A stretch of DNA of 11,431 nucleotides from the NCBI GenBank assembly GCA_021298935.1, contig JAJTHR010000242.1, positions 1 through 11,431 of the forward strand, read 5' to 3'. Within the stretch, counting starts at the first letter, position 1; each line of letters opens with the position of its first letter. Made by a program: the position numbers and the translations under genes. This DNA is from Parachlamydia sp. Lineage in GTDB: Bacteria; Chlamydiota; Chlamydiia; Chlamydiales; Parachlamydiaceae. Positions 5,697 through 11,431 of this stretch are shown piece by piece. The notes under the pieces are model-generated. The model saw nothing but the letters and a program-made list of their open reading frames with translations, did no database searches and was not told the DNA's origin.

Positions 5697-6268
5697 ACCC
5701 TCGGCCTCAAGGGCTTATTGGAAAGCACTGAAAGATCCTGGTCTGTGACAGGTGCTGTGGTTGCAAATTGATCTTTCTTCTTGATCAAAAGCCACTCATC
5801 CCTGTCATCTTCATTTGTGAATTTAACGAGGGAAAATTCTCCTTTCAGTTTATGTCCGTCCAAAATAAAGCTTAAGTGCCCTTTTTGCATTCCCTTGCGC
5901 ATCAGCTCTTCTGATTCCCTACGATTTTGAGATCCGACGGCATGGTAGGTGCCTTCATCCCAAACGATCACTTCCCCGGCCCCATAATTGCCTTCCGGAA
6001 TGGTCCCCTCAAATTTGCGATAATCAAAAGGATGGTCTTCGACATGCATGGAGAGTCTTTTTTCAGTTGGATTGAGCGAGGGTCCTTTGGGGACGGCCCA
6101 GCTGAGAAGCACACCATCAAGCTCTAACCGAAAATCATAATGCAGCCGTGTTGCATCGTGTTTTTGCACAACAAATGCGAGATCGGCCCCTTTCTCTTTT
6201 TTAACATTGGCTTTCGGTTCCGGGGTCTCTTCAAAGTCCCTTTTTTTAATGTAATCTTTCAAACCCAT
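5642..6268 (-). CDS. ligD: LigD 3'-phosphoesterase (PE) domain protein, left as a stand-alone 208-aa ORF
   Basis: Residues 30-165 form a complete LigD PE domain: AFVVQKHDATRLHYDFRLEL at 31-50, SWAVPKGPS at 56-64, RLSMHVEDHPFDY at 71-83, FEGTIPEGNYGAGEVIVWDEG at about 86-106, and LKGEFSLVKF...WLLIKKKD to about 166. His43, Asp51, Arg71, Glu77, His79 and Tyr83 fall at the positions of metal- and phosphate-binding residues described for Pseudomonas aeruginosa LigD PE. This domain trims 3'-phosphates and ribonucleosides at broken DNA ends. The remaining 40 residues are linker, ending through an A10 tract into an out-of-frame tail and a stop. In intact LigD the PE domain is followed by ligase and polymerase domains; here these are wrecked, so only a free PE protein would be made. 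ATG 6268-6266 directly follows the Ku stop TAA with no gap, indicating coupling. It is functional only if a lone PE suffices, as in some archaeal PE proteins. Confidence 0.85.
   Translation of the reverse strand: MGLKDYIKKRDFEETPEPKANVKKEKGADLAFVVQKHDATRLHYDFRLELDGVLLSWAVPKGPSLNPTEKRLSMHVEDHPFDYRKFEGTIPEGNYGAGEVIVWDEGTYHAVGSQNRRESEELMRKGMQKGHLSFILDGHKLKGEFSLVKFTNEDDRDEWLLIKKKDQFATTAPVTDQDLSVLSNKPLRPRVKKKALFPLQTTAAPDSA
5687..5696 (-). other. A10 homopolymer at the frame change in ligD
   Basis: Ten A's on the coding strand occur exactly where the PE-domain frame and the ligase-fragment frame meet. Nine or twelve A's would join the two frames. The tract is a natural site for replication slippage, polymerase transcriptional slippage or sequencing error, and it also marks the junction of the large internal deletion. 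Confidence 0.8.
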
Positions 6269-7054
6269 TTATGCAGACTTTTTATGGTGGGTCTCAAGGC
6301 TTTCCTTAAGAAGCGTCATAATGTCTTTTGCACCCGTGATTTTAACAGTTTTACCCTTCACTTTGGCAGGTTTTTTCCCTTTTAATTTGTCGTTAATGAT
6401 CCCTTTTAGATCCTCCACATAGGTGTCATGGTACTGCACTGGATCAAAGTGGGCTGTCAGCTGATCGATCAATTTTAAAGCGACCGAAATTTCTTTCGCA
6501 TTGGCTGTTTCTTTTTTCGGGAGATTCAGGTCGACAGGCTGCCTCAATTCTTCAAGGTAGCGTAATTGATTGAGAACCAAAACATTACCAATTGGCTTAA
6601 TCACTGCAATGTGCTCGCGGTTATGCAGGACAAATTTTGCCAGGCCGACTTTCTTAGATTTCTTTAATGCCTCGCGTAAGAGAGCATAAGCTTTGTCGGC
6701 CCCCTTGTCCGGTTCTAAAAAGTAGGGTTTGACAAAGTACACGGAGTCCACTTCGCTTTCTTCTATAAAATCCTGAATGTCAATTGTTTTTGTCTTTTTT
6801 ACACTTGCCTGCTTGAAGTCTTCGTCTGTTAGGACGATGTAATCACCCTTTTGGTATTCGTACCCTTTGACGATGTCTTCATAGGGAATTTCCTTACCGT
6901 CGGCTTTGCAGATGCGGGCAAGGCGGATGGGGGAGAGATCTTTTTTATGCAGCATGTCGAAGCTTAGGGCTTTCTCTTGAGTGGCGCTGTAAACTCTTAC
7001 AGGAATATTGATCAACCCAAAGCTCAAGGAACCTGTCCAAATGGCACGAGGCAT
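6269..7054 (-). CDS. ku: Ku, bacterial non-homologous end-joining DNA-end-binding protein
   Basis: The 261-aa product is a full-length bacterial Ku core (usual size about 260-290 aa). It opens MPRAIWTGSLSFGLINIPV, the classic Ku N-terminus, and contains HKKDLSPIRLARICKADGKE (36-55), GYEYQKGDYIVLTDEDF (64-80), FVKPYFLEPDKGADKAYALL (107-126), REHIAVIKPIGNVLVLNQLR (146-165) and the conserved HFDPVQYHDTY (202-212). A basic tail with DIMTLLKESL (244-253) ends the protein. Ku homodimers ring DNA ends and recruit LigD. The ATG at 7054 is preceded by AAGGAG (7066-7061) with six-base spacing. The gene is 45 bp downstream of the Ca2+-ATPase on the same strand and abuts the PE gene. No disabling change is visible, which contrasts with its ruined partner ligD. 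Confidence 0.95.
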   Translation of the reverse strand: MPRAIWTGSLSFGLINIPVRVYSATQEKALSFDMLHKKDLSPIRLARICKADGKEIPYEDIVKGYEYQKGDYIVLTDEDFKQASVKKTKTIDIQDFIEESEVDSVYFVKPYFLEPDKGADKAYALLREALKKSKKVGLAKFVLHNREHIAVIKPIGNVLVLNQLRYLEELRQPVDLNLPKKETANAKEISVALKLIDQLTAHFDPVQYHDTYVEDLKGIINDKLKGKKPAKVKGKTVKITGAKDIMTLLKESLETHHKKSA

Positions 7055-7073
7055 AAGGGACTCCTTTTTGTTC

Positions 7074-7103
7074 TACTTAGCATAAAAGGCAATGGGCAGT
7101 CAA
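7074..7103 (-). promoter_or_regulatory. Candidate promoter for ku
   Basis: On the - strand TTGACT (7103-7098) overlaps the end of the ATPase gene and is followed after 18 bp by TAAGTA (7079-7074). The -35 is good and the -10 is poor, and the start point would fall very close to the Shine-Dalgarno. Read-through from the ATPase transcript is an equally good explanation, since no terminator is seen in the 45-bp gap. Confidence 0.25.
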
Positions 7104-9847
7104 TAGGGCATCTTACTATTTTTTGTTTGCCATTTGAACAATCGATTAACTAAGTTGCATAAAATCCATACAATAATTGTTATACCTAAAATGATTCCCC
7201 AATCACTTGCGCTTAATGGAACAGTTTTAAAAACCCTCTGCAAAAAAGGGGTATAGACAATGCACAACTGCATAAGAAAGGATAATGCAACAGCTGCAAA
7301 GATGAGAGGATTTGAAAAAATACTTATATTATATTGAGATCTTATGACTTGTACTGCCACTAATTCTAATACAACAAGGGTAGTGAAAGACATCGTTTGA
7401 GCAAGTTCACCACTTTTGTTCATTCCAGAATAACAAGCCGCTAATGTTCCGATTGCGATGATAAAGCTGATCAAAAACAGATGCAATGCTTTTTGGCGGG
7501 AAATAATGGGGTCGGCAGGTTTTCTAGGAAAGCGTTTCATCGCCATGGGATTAATGGGATCAACCGCTAGTGCAATCGCGGGTAATCCATCTGATGCTAA
7601 ATTTATCCATAAAATTTGCACTGCCGAAAGAGGGACAAAAGGATTCCCTGCAATATCGGAAAAACCGACTAACATTCCCATAAAAACGACCATAATCTCT
7701 GCAATATTAGAAGAAGCCAAGTAACAGACGAATTTAGTGATATTATCATAAATTCCACGTCCTTCTTCCACGGCATTTACGATAGAAGCAAAGTTATCAT
7801 CAGTGATGACCATATCGGATGCTTCTTTCGTCACATCGGTTCCAGTAATTCCCATGGCAATTCCGATATTAGCTTCTTTAAGGGCAGGAGCATCGTTGAC
7901 GCCATCTCCTGTCATAGCGACGACTTCTCCAAGAGATTTCCAAGCCCGTACAATTCTCAATTTATCGGTCGCTGAAACACGCGCATAAATAGCGACATTT
8001 CTTAGGCAATTTTTTAGATCATTGTCATCCATTTTTTCTAGCTCGGCGCCTGTTAGAATGATGGAATCGCTTTTCAATAAATCAAGTTCCTTACCCACTG
8101 CAATGGCAGTCTCTTTGTGATCACCCGTAATCATGACTGTTGCAATCCCTGCTTTTTGACAGATTTCGACGGCCTTCTTTACTTCCGGCCTAGGAGGATC
8201 CATCATGGCAACAAGTCCTACAAAAATCATCTTATCTTCCAATGAAAGATCGATCTTTGCATTTTGAGGCACAGGACGATAGCTTAAAGCTAATACGCGA
8301 AGCGCTTGGCTTGCAAGATAGGCATTGGCATCAACGATGTTTTTTTTATGCTCAATAGTTAGGGGTTCGATTTGACCATTAAGAAGGATAGACTCCGTAC
8401 GCGCTAGTATAATATCGGCAGCGCCTTTAATAAAGAGGATTGGGCCCTCGCTAGTTGTTCGAGCCATGCTCATTCTTTTTTTCTCAGAGTCAAAGGGGAT
8501 TTCGAATATAAGTGGGTTTTCCGCCTCTAAAGGCTGCTTAAATAAATTGGCCTTTCCGGCTAATGCAAGAAGCGCCCCTTCGGTAGGGTCGCCTGTAATA
8601 TTCCAATTTTTAAAATCATCTTCAGTTTGATGCAATTCTGCACTATTGCAAAGAATTCCAATTTTCAGCGCCATAAGCAGCCCAGGAATATTGCTAGGGC
8701 TAGTGGCAAGATGATTAATCTCAAAATTTCCTTTGGGGCTATAACCGATTCCGGTGACATCGATATAAGTATTATTAATCCAAATTGAACGTACAGTCAT
8801 CTCATTTTCAGTAAGCGTTCCTGTTTTATCTGTGCAAATGACTGTCGTACATCCTAAAGTTTCAACAGAGGGAAGCCGGCGCACTAATGCGTTGCGCTTC
8901 GCCATTTTATGAACACCAATGGACAAAGCTATTGTAACGATAGTTGGGAGACCTTCAGGAATAGCAGCAACAGCCAGACTGATTGAAATAAGAAAATTTT
9001 CCACTAAGGGAGTTCCCTTCAAGAATCCAAAGGCAAAAACAAGAGAAACAACACCTAGAGAAATCCAAGCAAGGCGGATTCCAAGTTCGTGCAAGCGCTT
9101 TTGAAGAGGAGTCTGTTCTTCACTTCCTTGTTGCAAAAGAGACGCTATTTTGCCCAGTTCTGTTTCAGTACCGGTCTCTGTGACGATCATATACCCTTTG
9201 CCGCTTACTGCAACTGTACCTAAAAATCCCATGTTTTTCTTATCACCAACTGTTAGATTCTGTCCTTCCAGAGCACCCGATGATTTATGTATTGGTAGGG
9301 ATTCTCCTGTAAGGGCAGCTTCCTGCGCAAATAGACCGAAGGATTTGATCAATCTCCCATCAGCTGGGATATGATCTCCTGCCTCAATTAGAACAAGATC
9401 GCCGGGAACAATTTTTTTTGATGGAAGCATTTGTAATTTCCCATCCCGGAAGACTTTAGACGAGCGGGTGACCATTTTGCGCAAAGCAGCCAGGGATTTT
9501 TCAGCTTTATATTCTTGAAAGAATCCAAGCAGTGCATTGAGGATAACAATCGTAATAATCGCAAGGGCATCTATCCATTCTCTTAAAACTCCGGCAATTG
9601 CGGCTGCGAAAATTAAGATCCAAACGATAAAATTTGAAAATTGAGCAAAAAATAAATGGAGCGCTGATACTCTTAATGGCTCAGGCAGTTGATTTAGGCC
9701 AAATTCCTTCAATCGGTTTCCAGCTTCACTTGTACTCAATCCTTGATGTGAATCGGTATTAAGATTGCGTATCACTTCCTGCTCTGACTGCAGACACCAA
9801 TTATTAGCACTGTTGTTCGTTTTATGAGTCATCATTTTTGAAGTCAC
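7100..9847 (-). CDS. P2A-type cation-transporting ATPase, probably Ca2+ (SERCA/PacL-like)
   Basis: A full-length 915-aa P-type ATPase. An N-terminal cation-ATPase domain occupies about 10-75; TGES (180-183) is the actuator-domain motif; PEGLP (297-301) is in M4; DKTGTLT (340-346) holds the phosphorylated Asp340; KGA (474-476) lies in the nucleotide domain; ITGDH (573-577) and TGDGVNDAP (646-654) complete the hydrolytic site. Ion-site residues match SERCA: Glu298 in M4, Asn714 and Glu717 (NIAE) in M5, Asn749, Ser752 and Asp753 (NLASD) in M6, and Glu828 in M8, so two Ca2+ sites are plausible. It should export Ca2+ (possibly Mn2+) from the cytoplasm at the inner membrane using ATP. The GTG start at 9847-9845 overlaps the adh stop by four bases (GTGA), implying translational coupling; ATG codons at 9835 and 9832 are alternatives, and none has a strong Shine-Dalgarno. 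Base composition looks more AT-rich than mnmG. Confidence 0.93.
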   Translation of the reverse strand: MTSKMMTHKTNNSANNWCLQSEQEVIRNLNTDSHQGLSTSEAGNRLKEFGLNQLPEPLRVSALHLFFAQFSNFIVWILIFAAAIAGVLREWIDALAIITIVILNALLGFFQEYKAEKSLAALRKMVTRSSKVFRDGKLQMLPSKKIVPGDLVLIEAGDHIPADGRLIKSFGLFAQEAALTGESLPIHKSSGALEGQNLTVGDKKNMGFLGTVAVSGKGYMIVTETGTETELGKIASLLQQGSEEQTPLQKRLHELGIRLAWISLGVVSLVFAFGFLKGTPLVENFLISISLAVAAIPEGLPTIVTIALSIGVHKMAKRNALVRRLPSVETLGCTTVICTDKTGTLTENEMTVRSIWINNTYIDVTGIGYSPKGNFEINHLATSPSNIPGLLMALKIGILCNSAELHQTEDDFKNWNITGDPTEGALLALAGKANLFKQPLEAENPLIFEIPFDSEKKRMSMARTTSEGPILFIKGAADIILARTESILLNGQIEPLTIEHKKNIVDANAYLASQALRVLALSYRPVPQNAKIDLSLEDKMIFVGLVAMMDPPRPEVKKAVEICQKAGIATVMITGDHKETAIAVGKELDLLKSDSIILTGAELEKMDDNDLKNCLRNVAIYARVSATDKLRIVRAWKSLGEVVAMTGDGVNDAPALKEANIGIAMGITGTDVTKEASDMVITDDNFASIVNAVEEGRGIYDNITKFVCYLASSNIAEIMVVFMGMLVGFSDIAGNPFVPLSAVQILWINLASDGLPAIALAVDPINPMAMKRFPRKPADPIISRQKALHLFLISFIIAIGTLAACYSGMNKSGELAQTMSFTTLVVLELVAVQVIRSQYNISIFSNPLIFAAVALSFLMQLCIVYTPFLQRVFKTVPLSASDWGIILGITIIVWILCNLVNRLFKWQTKNSKMPY

Positions 9848-10878
9848 TTCGTATGAGTAGGGCTAAAACTATTAAATGGGTGCCATCCTGCACCCGACAT
9901 TCTTAATACAACAGATCCTTCAATTGCGCCATTTCTAATCGCTGCGAGTGCTTGATTGGCGTCTTCTAACAAAAAAGGAGTGATTCTTACTTTTAGATTA
10001 AATTTTTTAGCAATGTCCATAAAATCAATCCCATCTTGCCTAGTCAAATTAGCCACTGAAGAGATAGAGCGTTCTTCCCACAGGAGAGAATAGGGAAAAG
10101 AGGGAATGTCGCTCATATGAATTCCGGCGCTAATGACTTTTCCTCCTTTTTTTATTGCTTTGAGCGCTTGAAGATAGAGGGCGCCAACTGGCGCAAAAAT
10201 TAAAGTGGCATCAAGTGCAACGGGTGGCATTTGATCTGATCCACCCGCCCATTTGGCTCCAAGAGAGCGAGCAAACGCCTGTGTTTCTTCATCCCCTGGA
10301 CGAGTAAAAACATACACTTCACGACCCAATGCTTTCGCTACTTGAATCAGGAGATGAGAGGCTGAACCAAAGCCATAAAATCCTATTGTTTTAGTGGGTC
10401 CAGCCATGCGAAAGGCTCGATAACCTATGAGACCTGCACAGATTAGAGGAGCTGCGTGAAGATCGTCGTATTCCTGAGGCAACTTTAAAACAAAATCTTC
10501 ATGAGCCGTGCAATAATCTGCGTAACCCCCATCGCGCAAGTATCCGGTATAGATCGCTTTATCACAGAGATTTTCTCTTTCTGAAGTACAGAATTCGCAA
10601 GTATGGCAAGTGCCCCCCAGCCAAGGAACACCAACTCTGTCACCTATTCGATGCTTTGAGACATTTTCTCCTAATTGATCGATAATCCCAACAACTTCAT
10701 GGCCCAGGATTAAGGGTAATTTAGGATGGGGAAGTTCACCATCAACAATATGTAGATCGGTACGGCATACCCCGCAAGCTGTTGTTTTGATTAGTACTTC
10801 AAATGGTTTTGGCTTTGGACAAGCAATATTCCTTAAAACCAATGGTTGACCGACTTCCTCTAATATCATTGCTTGCAT
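9844..10878 (-). CDS. Zinc-dependent alcohol dehydrogenase family protein (MDR superfamily)
   Basis: A 344-aa medium-chain dehydrogenase/reductase of normal length. The catalytic zinc ligands are Cys38 (ACGVCRTDLH, 34-43), His60 and Glu61 (GHE) and Cys147 (LICAGL). The structural zinc lobe is intact: Cys91, Cys94, Cys97 and Cys105 (CHTCEFC...NLC). The nucleotide-binding Rossmann turn is the variant GFYGFGSASH (166-175). Such enzymes reversibly oxidise alcohols with NAD(P)+ in the cytosol; the substrate cannot be told from the sequence. The ATG at 10878-10876 has AGAGGA (10891-10886) seven bases upstream. The stop overlaps the Ca2+-ATPase start by four bases, so the two form an operon, possibly extending into ku and the ligD PE gene. 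After about residue 328 the C-terminus (AGWHPFNSFSPTHTK) is a short extra tail. Confidence 0.93.
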   Translation of the reverse strand: MQAMILEEVGQPLVLRNIACPKPKPFEVLIKTTACGVCRTDLHIVDGELPHPKLPLILGHEVVGIIDQLGENVSKHRIGDRVGVPWLGGTCHTCEFCTSERENLCDKAIYTGYLRDGGYADYCTAHEDFVLKLPQEYDDLHAAPLICAGLIGYRAFRMAGPTKTIGFYGFGSASHLLIQVAKALGREVYVFTRPGDEETQAFARSLGAKWAGGSDQMPPVALDATLIFAPVGALYLQALKAIKKGGKVISAGIHMSDIPSFPYSLLWEERSISSVANLTRQDGIDFMDIAKKFNLKVRITPFLLEDANQALAAIRNGAIEGSVVLRMSGAGWHPFNSFSPTHTK

Positions 10879-10885
10879 GGGTTTA

Positions 10886-10891
10886 TCCTCT
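10886..10891 (-). promoter_or_regulatory. Shine-Dalgarno of the adh gene
   Basis: AGAGGA on the - strand, seven bases before the ATG at 10878, fixes the adh start. It is the only strong ribosome-binding site seen for the adh-ATPase pair; the ATPase appears to rely on stop/start overlap. Confidence 0.7.
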
Positions 10892-10964
10892 GATTAAAAA
10901 GCATTGGAAAATGACAATGGACACTGTTCAGTGACTAAACCTAATTGGAGCACATGTTTATCAA

Positions 10965-11006
10965 AGAGTTTTGTCCAAGTCAGCAAAGAAGCAGAAACAA
11001 AACTCT
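10965..11006. repeat. 10-bp perfect inverted repeat with 22-bp spacer upstream of adh
   Basis: AGAGTTTTGT at 10965-10974 is exactly complementary to ACAAAACTCT at 10997-11006. It is about 90-130 bp upstream of the adh start. It could form a stem in a leader RNA of adh or be a regulator-binding site; no U-tract follows, so a terminator is unlikely. Confidence 0.45.
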
Positions 11007-11183
11007 CGTTATAAATCAAGATATGAGTCAGTGGGTTATCCCTATCAATTTTTTTGTATCATAGATTGTGAATTAGAAAAAAAGATTGAATGTCAAAAAA
11101 AAATTTAGTTATTCAAATAAAGCTTAAATAGATTGGGATCTCTGTTCTTTTCAGAGTTTTTCAGACATGAAAAAAAGCACATT

Positions 11184-11252
11184 TACCATGAGCCCGCAGA
11201 GAACACAGTGAGAACTTTCCTTAACCCTGTGCTCTCTGCGCACTCTGTGGTA
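11184..11252. repeat. Imperfect inverted repeat of the CGCAGAGA...TCTCTGCG type
   Basis: The left arm TACCA...CGCAGAGAACACAG (11184-11208) pairs with CTGTGCTCTCTGCG...TGGTA (11227-11252). Five outer pairs and 13 of 14 inner pairs match, with a poorly paired segment between them and a loop of about 18 bases. It is more GC-rich than its surroundings, which suggests a dispersed, REP-like sequence. It is unrelated to the palindromic element 40 bp further right apart from the shared TACCA at the tip. No coding capacity. Confidence 0.65.
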
Positions 11253-11292
11253 GACCTTTTTGAAATAAGGTATTTGGAGCAATTCCTAAATG

Positions 11293-11431
11293 ATACCATT
11301 TCCCGAAATTAAAATCATAAATTTGACTTGTGATCACCTTCATCTTTAAAAGATCTCTCCTTGTTGATATTCAAAGATATCAACTTCGAAAAGATCTTTT
11401 AAATCTGAAGCGCTGACAAGTCAACTTTATG
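11293..11431 (-). repeat. Palindromic MITE-like element, copy 3 (inverted, cut by window edge)
   Basis: It begins ATACCATTTCCCG (11293-11305), and its reverse complement matches 1-138 with about one substitution. It contains the central hairpin and stops at the window edge at CATAAAG read on the - strand, one base further than copy 1. It is inverted relative to the copies at 1 and 4946. Confidence 0.9.

Larger units (their letters stand above)
10892..11292. other. Intergenic region upstream of adh, no convincing gene
   Basis: About 400 AT-rich bases. They hold a short palindrome CACTG-TT-CAGTG (10922-10933), 44 bp before the adh ATG, that could be an operator; a 10-bp perfect inverted repeat AGAGTTTTGT (10965-10974) / ACAAAACTCT (10997-11006); A- and T-rich runs; and a longer inverted repeat at 11184-11252 listed separately. 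A 36-codon + strand frame (10954-11064, after GGAG with only 3-bp spacing) matches no family I recognise and is not called. I could not assign a clear promoter for adh. Confidence 0.6.

Noticed and set aside
10954..11064. 36-codon + strand ORF divergent from adh
   Set aside because: GGAG lies only 3 bp from the ATG, the product is not recognisable, and the region is full of inverted repeats; chance is as likely as a gene.
11120..11165. Terminator formed by CTCTG...CAGAG followed by TTTTT
   Set aside because: The stem is only five pairs with a seven-base loop, and no gene ends just upstream.
1..11431. tRNA or rRNA genes
   Set aside because: No cloverleaf-like or rRNA-like segments were noticed on either strand; hairpins present are the repeats and terminators listed.

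Overview
The window looks like a piece of chromosome from an environmental (amoeba-associated) chlamydia, order Parachlamydiales. The main reason is the adjacent pair mnmG(gidA)-lplA, an order I recall from Chlamydia (CT498-CT499), together with the chlamydia-like N-terminus of MnmG (MWxxPxxYDVIVIGAGHAGCEAA). The genus cannot be fixed from sequence alone, and even the phylum is an inference.

Left part (1-3464, + strand): a copy of a palindromic repeat at the very edge, a plausible promoter, a 29-codon gene for a bS22/AURKAIP1-like ribosomal peptide followed by a strong hairpin, then mnmG (tRNA wobble-uridine modification), lplA starting directly after the mnmG stop, and a small four-helix DUF1761-type membrane protein. 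Centre (3555-4820, +): a 421-aa protein that joins a short conserved N-terminal domain (YTDKQKR...WATVNK...GGG) to a long Ser/Thr/Arg/Lys/Gly/Ala tail resembling histone H1 or other nucleoid proteins. It contains a near-perfect 150-bp tandem duplication and is closed by a perfect 13-bp TTCG hairpin terminator.

Right part (5108-10878, all - strand, read right to left): a zinc-dependent alcohol dehydrogenase, a P2A-type Ca2+-ATPase overlapping it by 4 bp (GTGA), then Ku and the N-terminal 3'-phosphoesterase (PE) part of LigD. Ku and the PE domain look intact. The rest of ligD is a ruin: the nucleotidyltransferase core is deleted, the reading frame changes at an A10 tract and again at a G6 tract, and the polymerase domain is cut off by a 162-bp palindromic element just before its catalytic Asp motif is expected. 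So the bacterial end-joining system seems reduced to Ku plus a free-standing PE protein.

The same palindromic element occurs three times: partial at both window edges (inverted relative to each other, cut at almost the same internal base) and complete at 4946-5107. It behaves like a MITE or a long-hairpin dispersed repeat. The roughly 400 bp right of the adh start hold no convincing gene but contain several inverted repeats, including a second repeat type (CGCAGAGA...). Most interesting for follow-up: the histone-like tail protein, the Ku plus PE remnant, and the palindromic element family.
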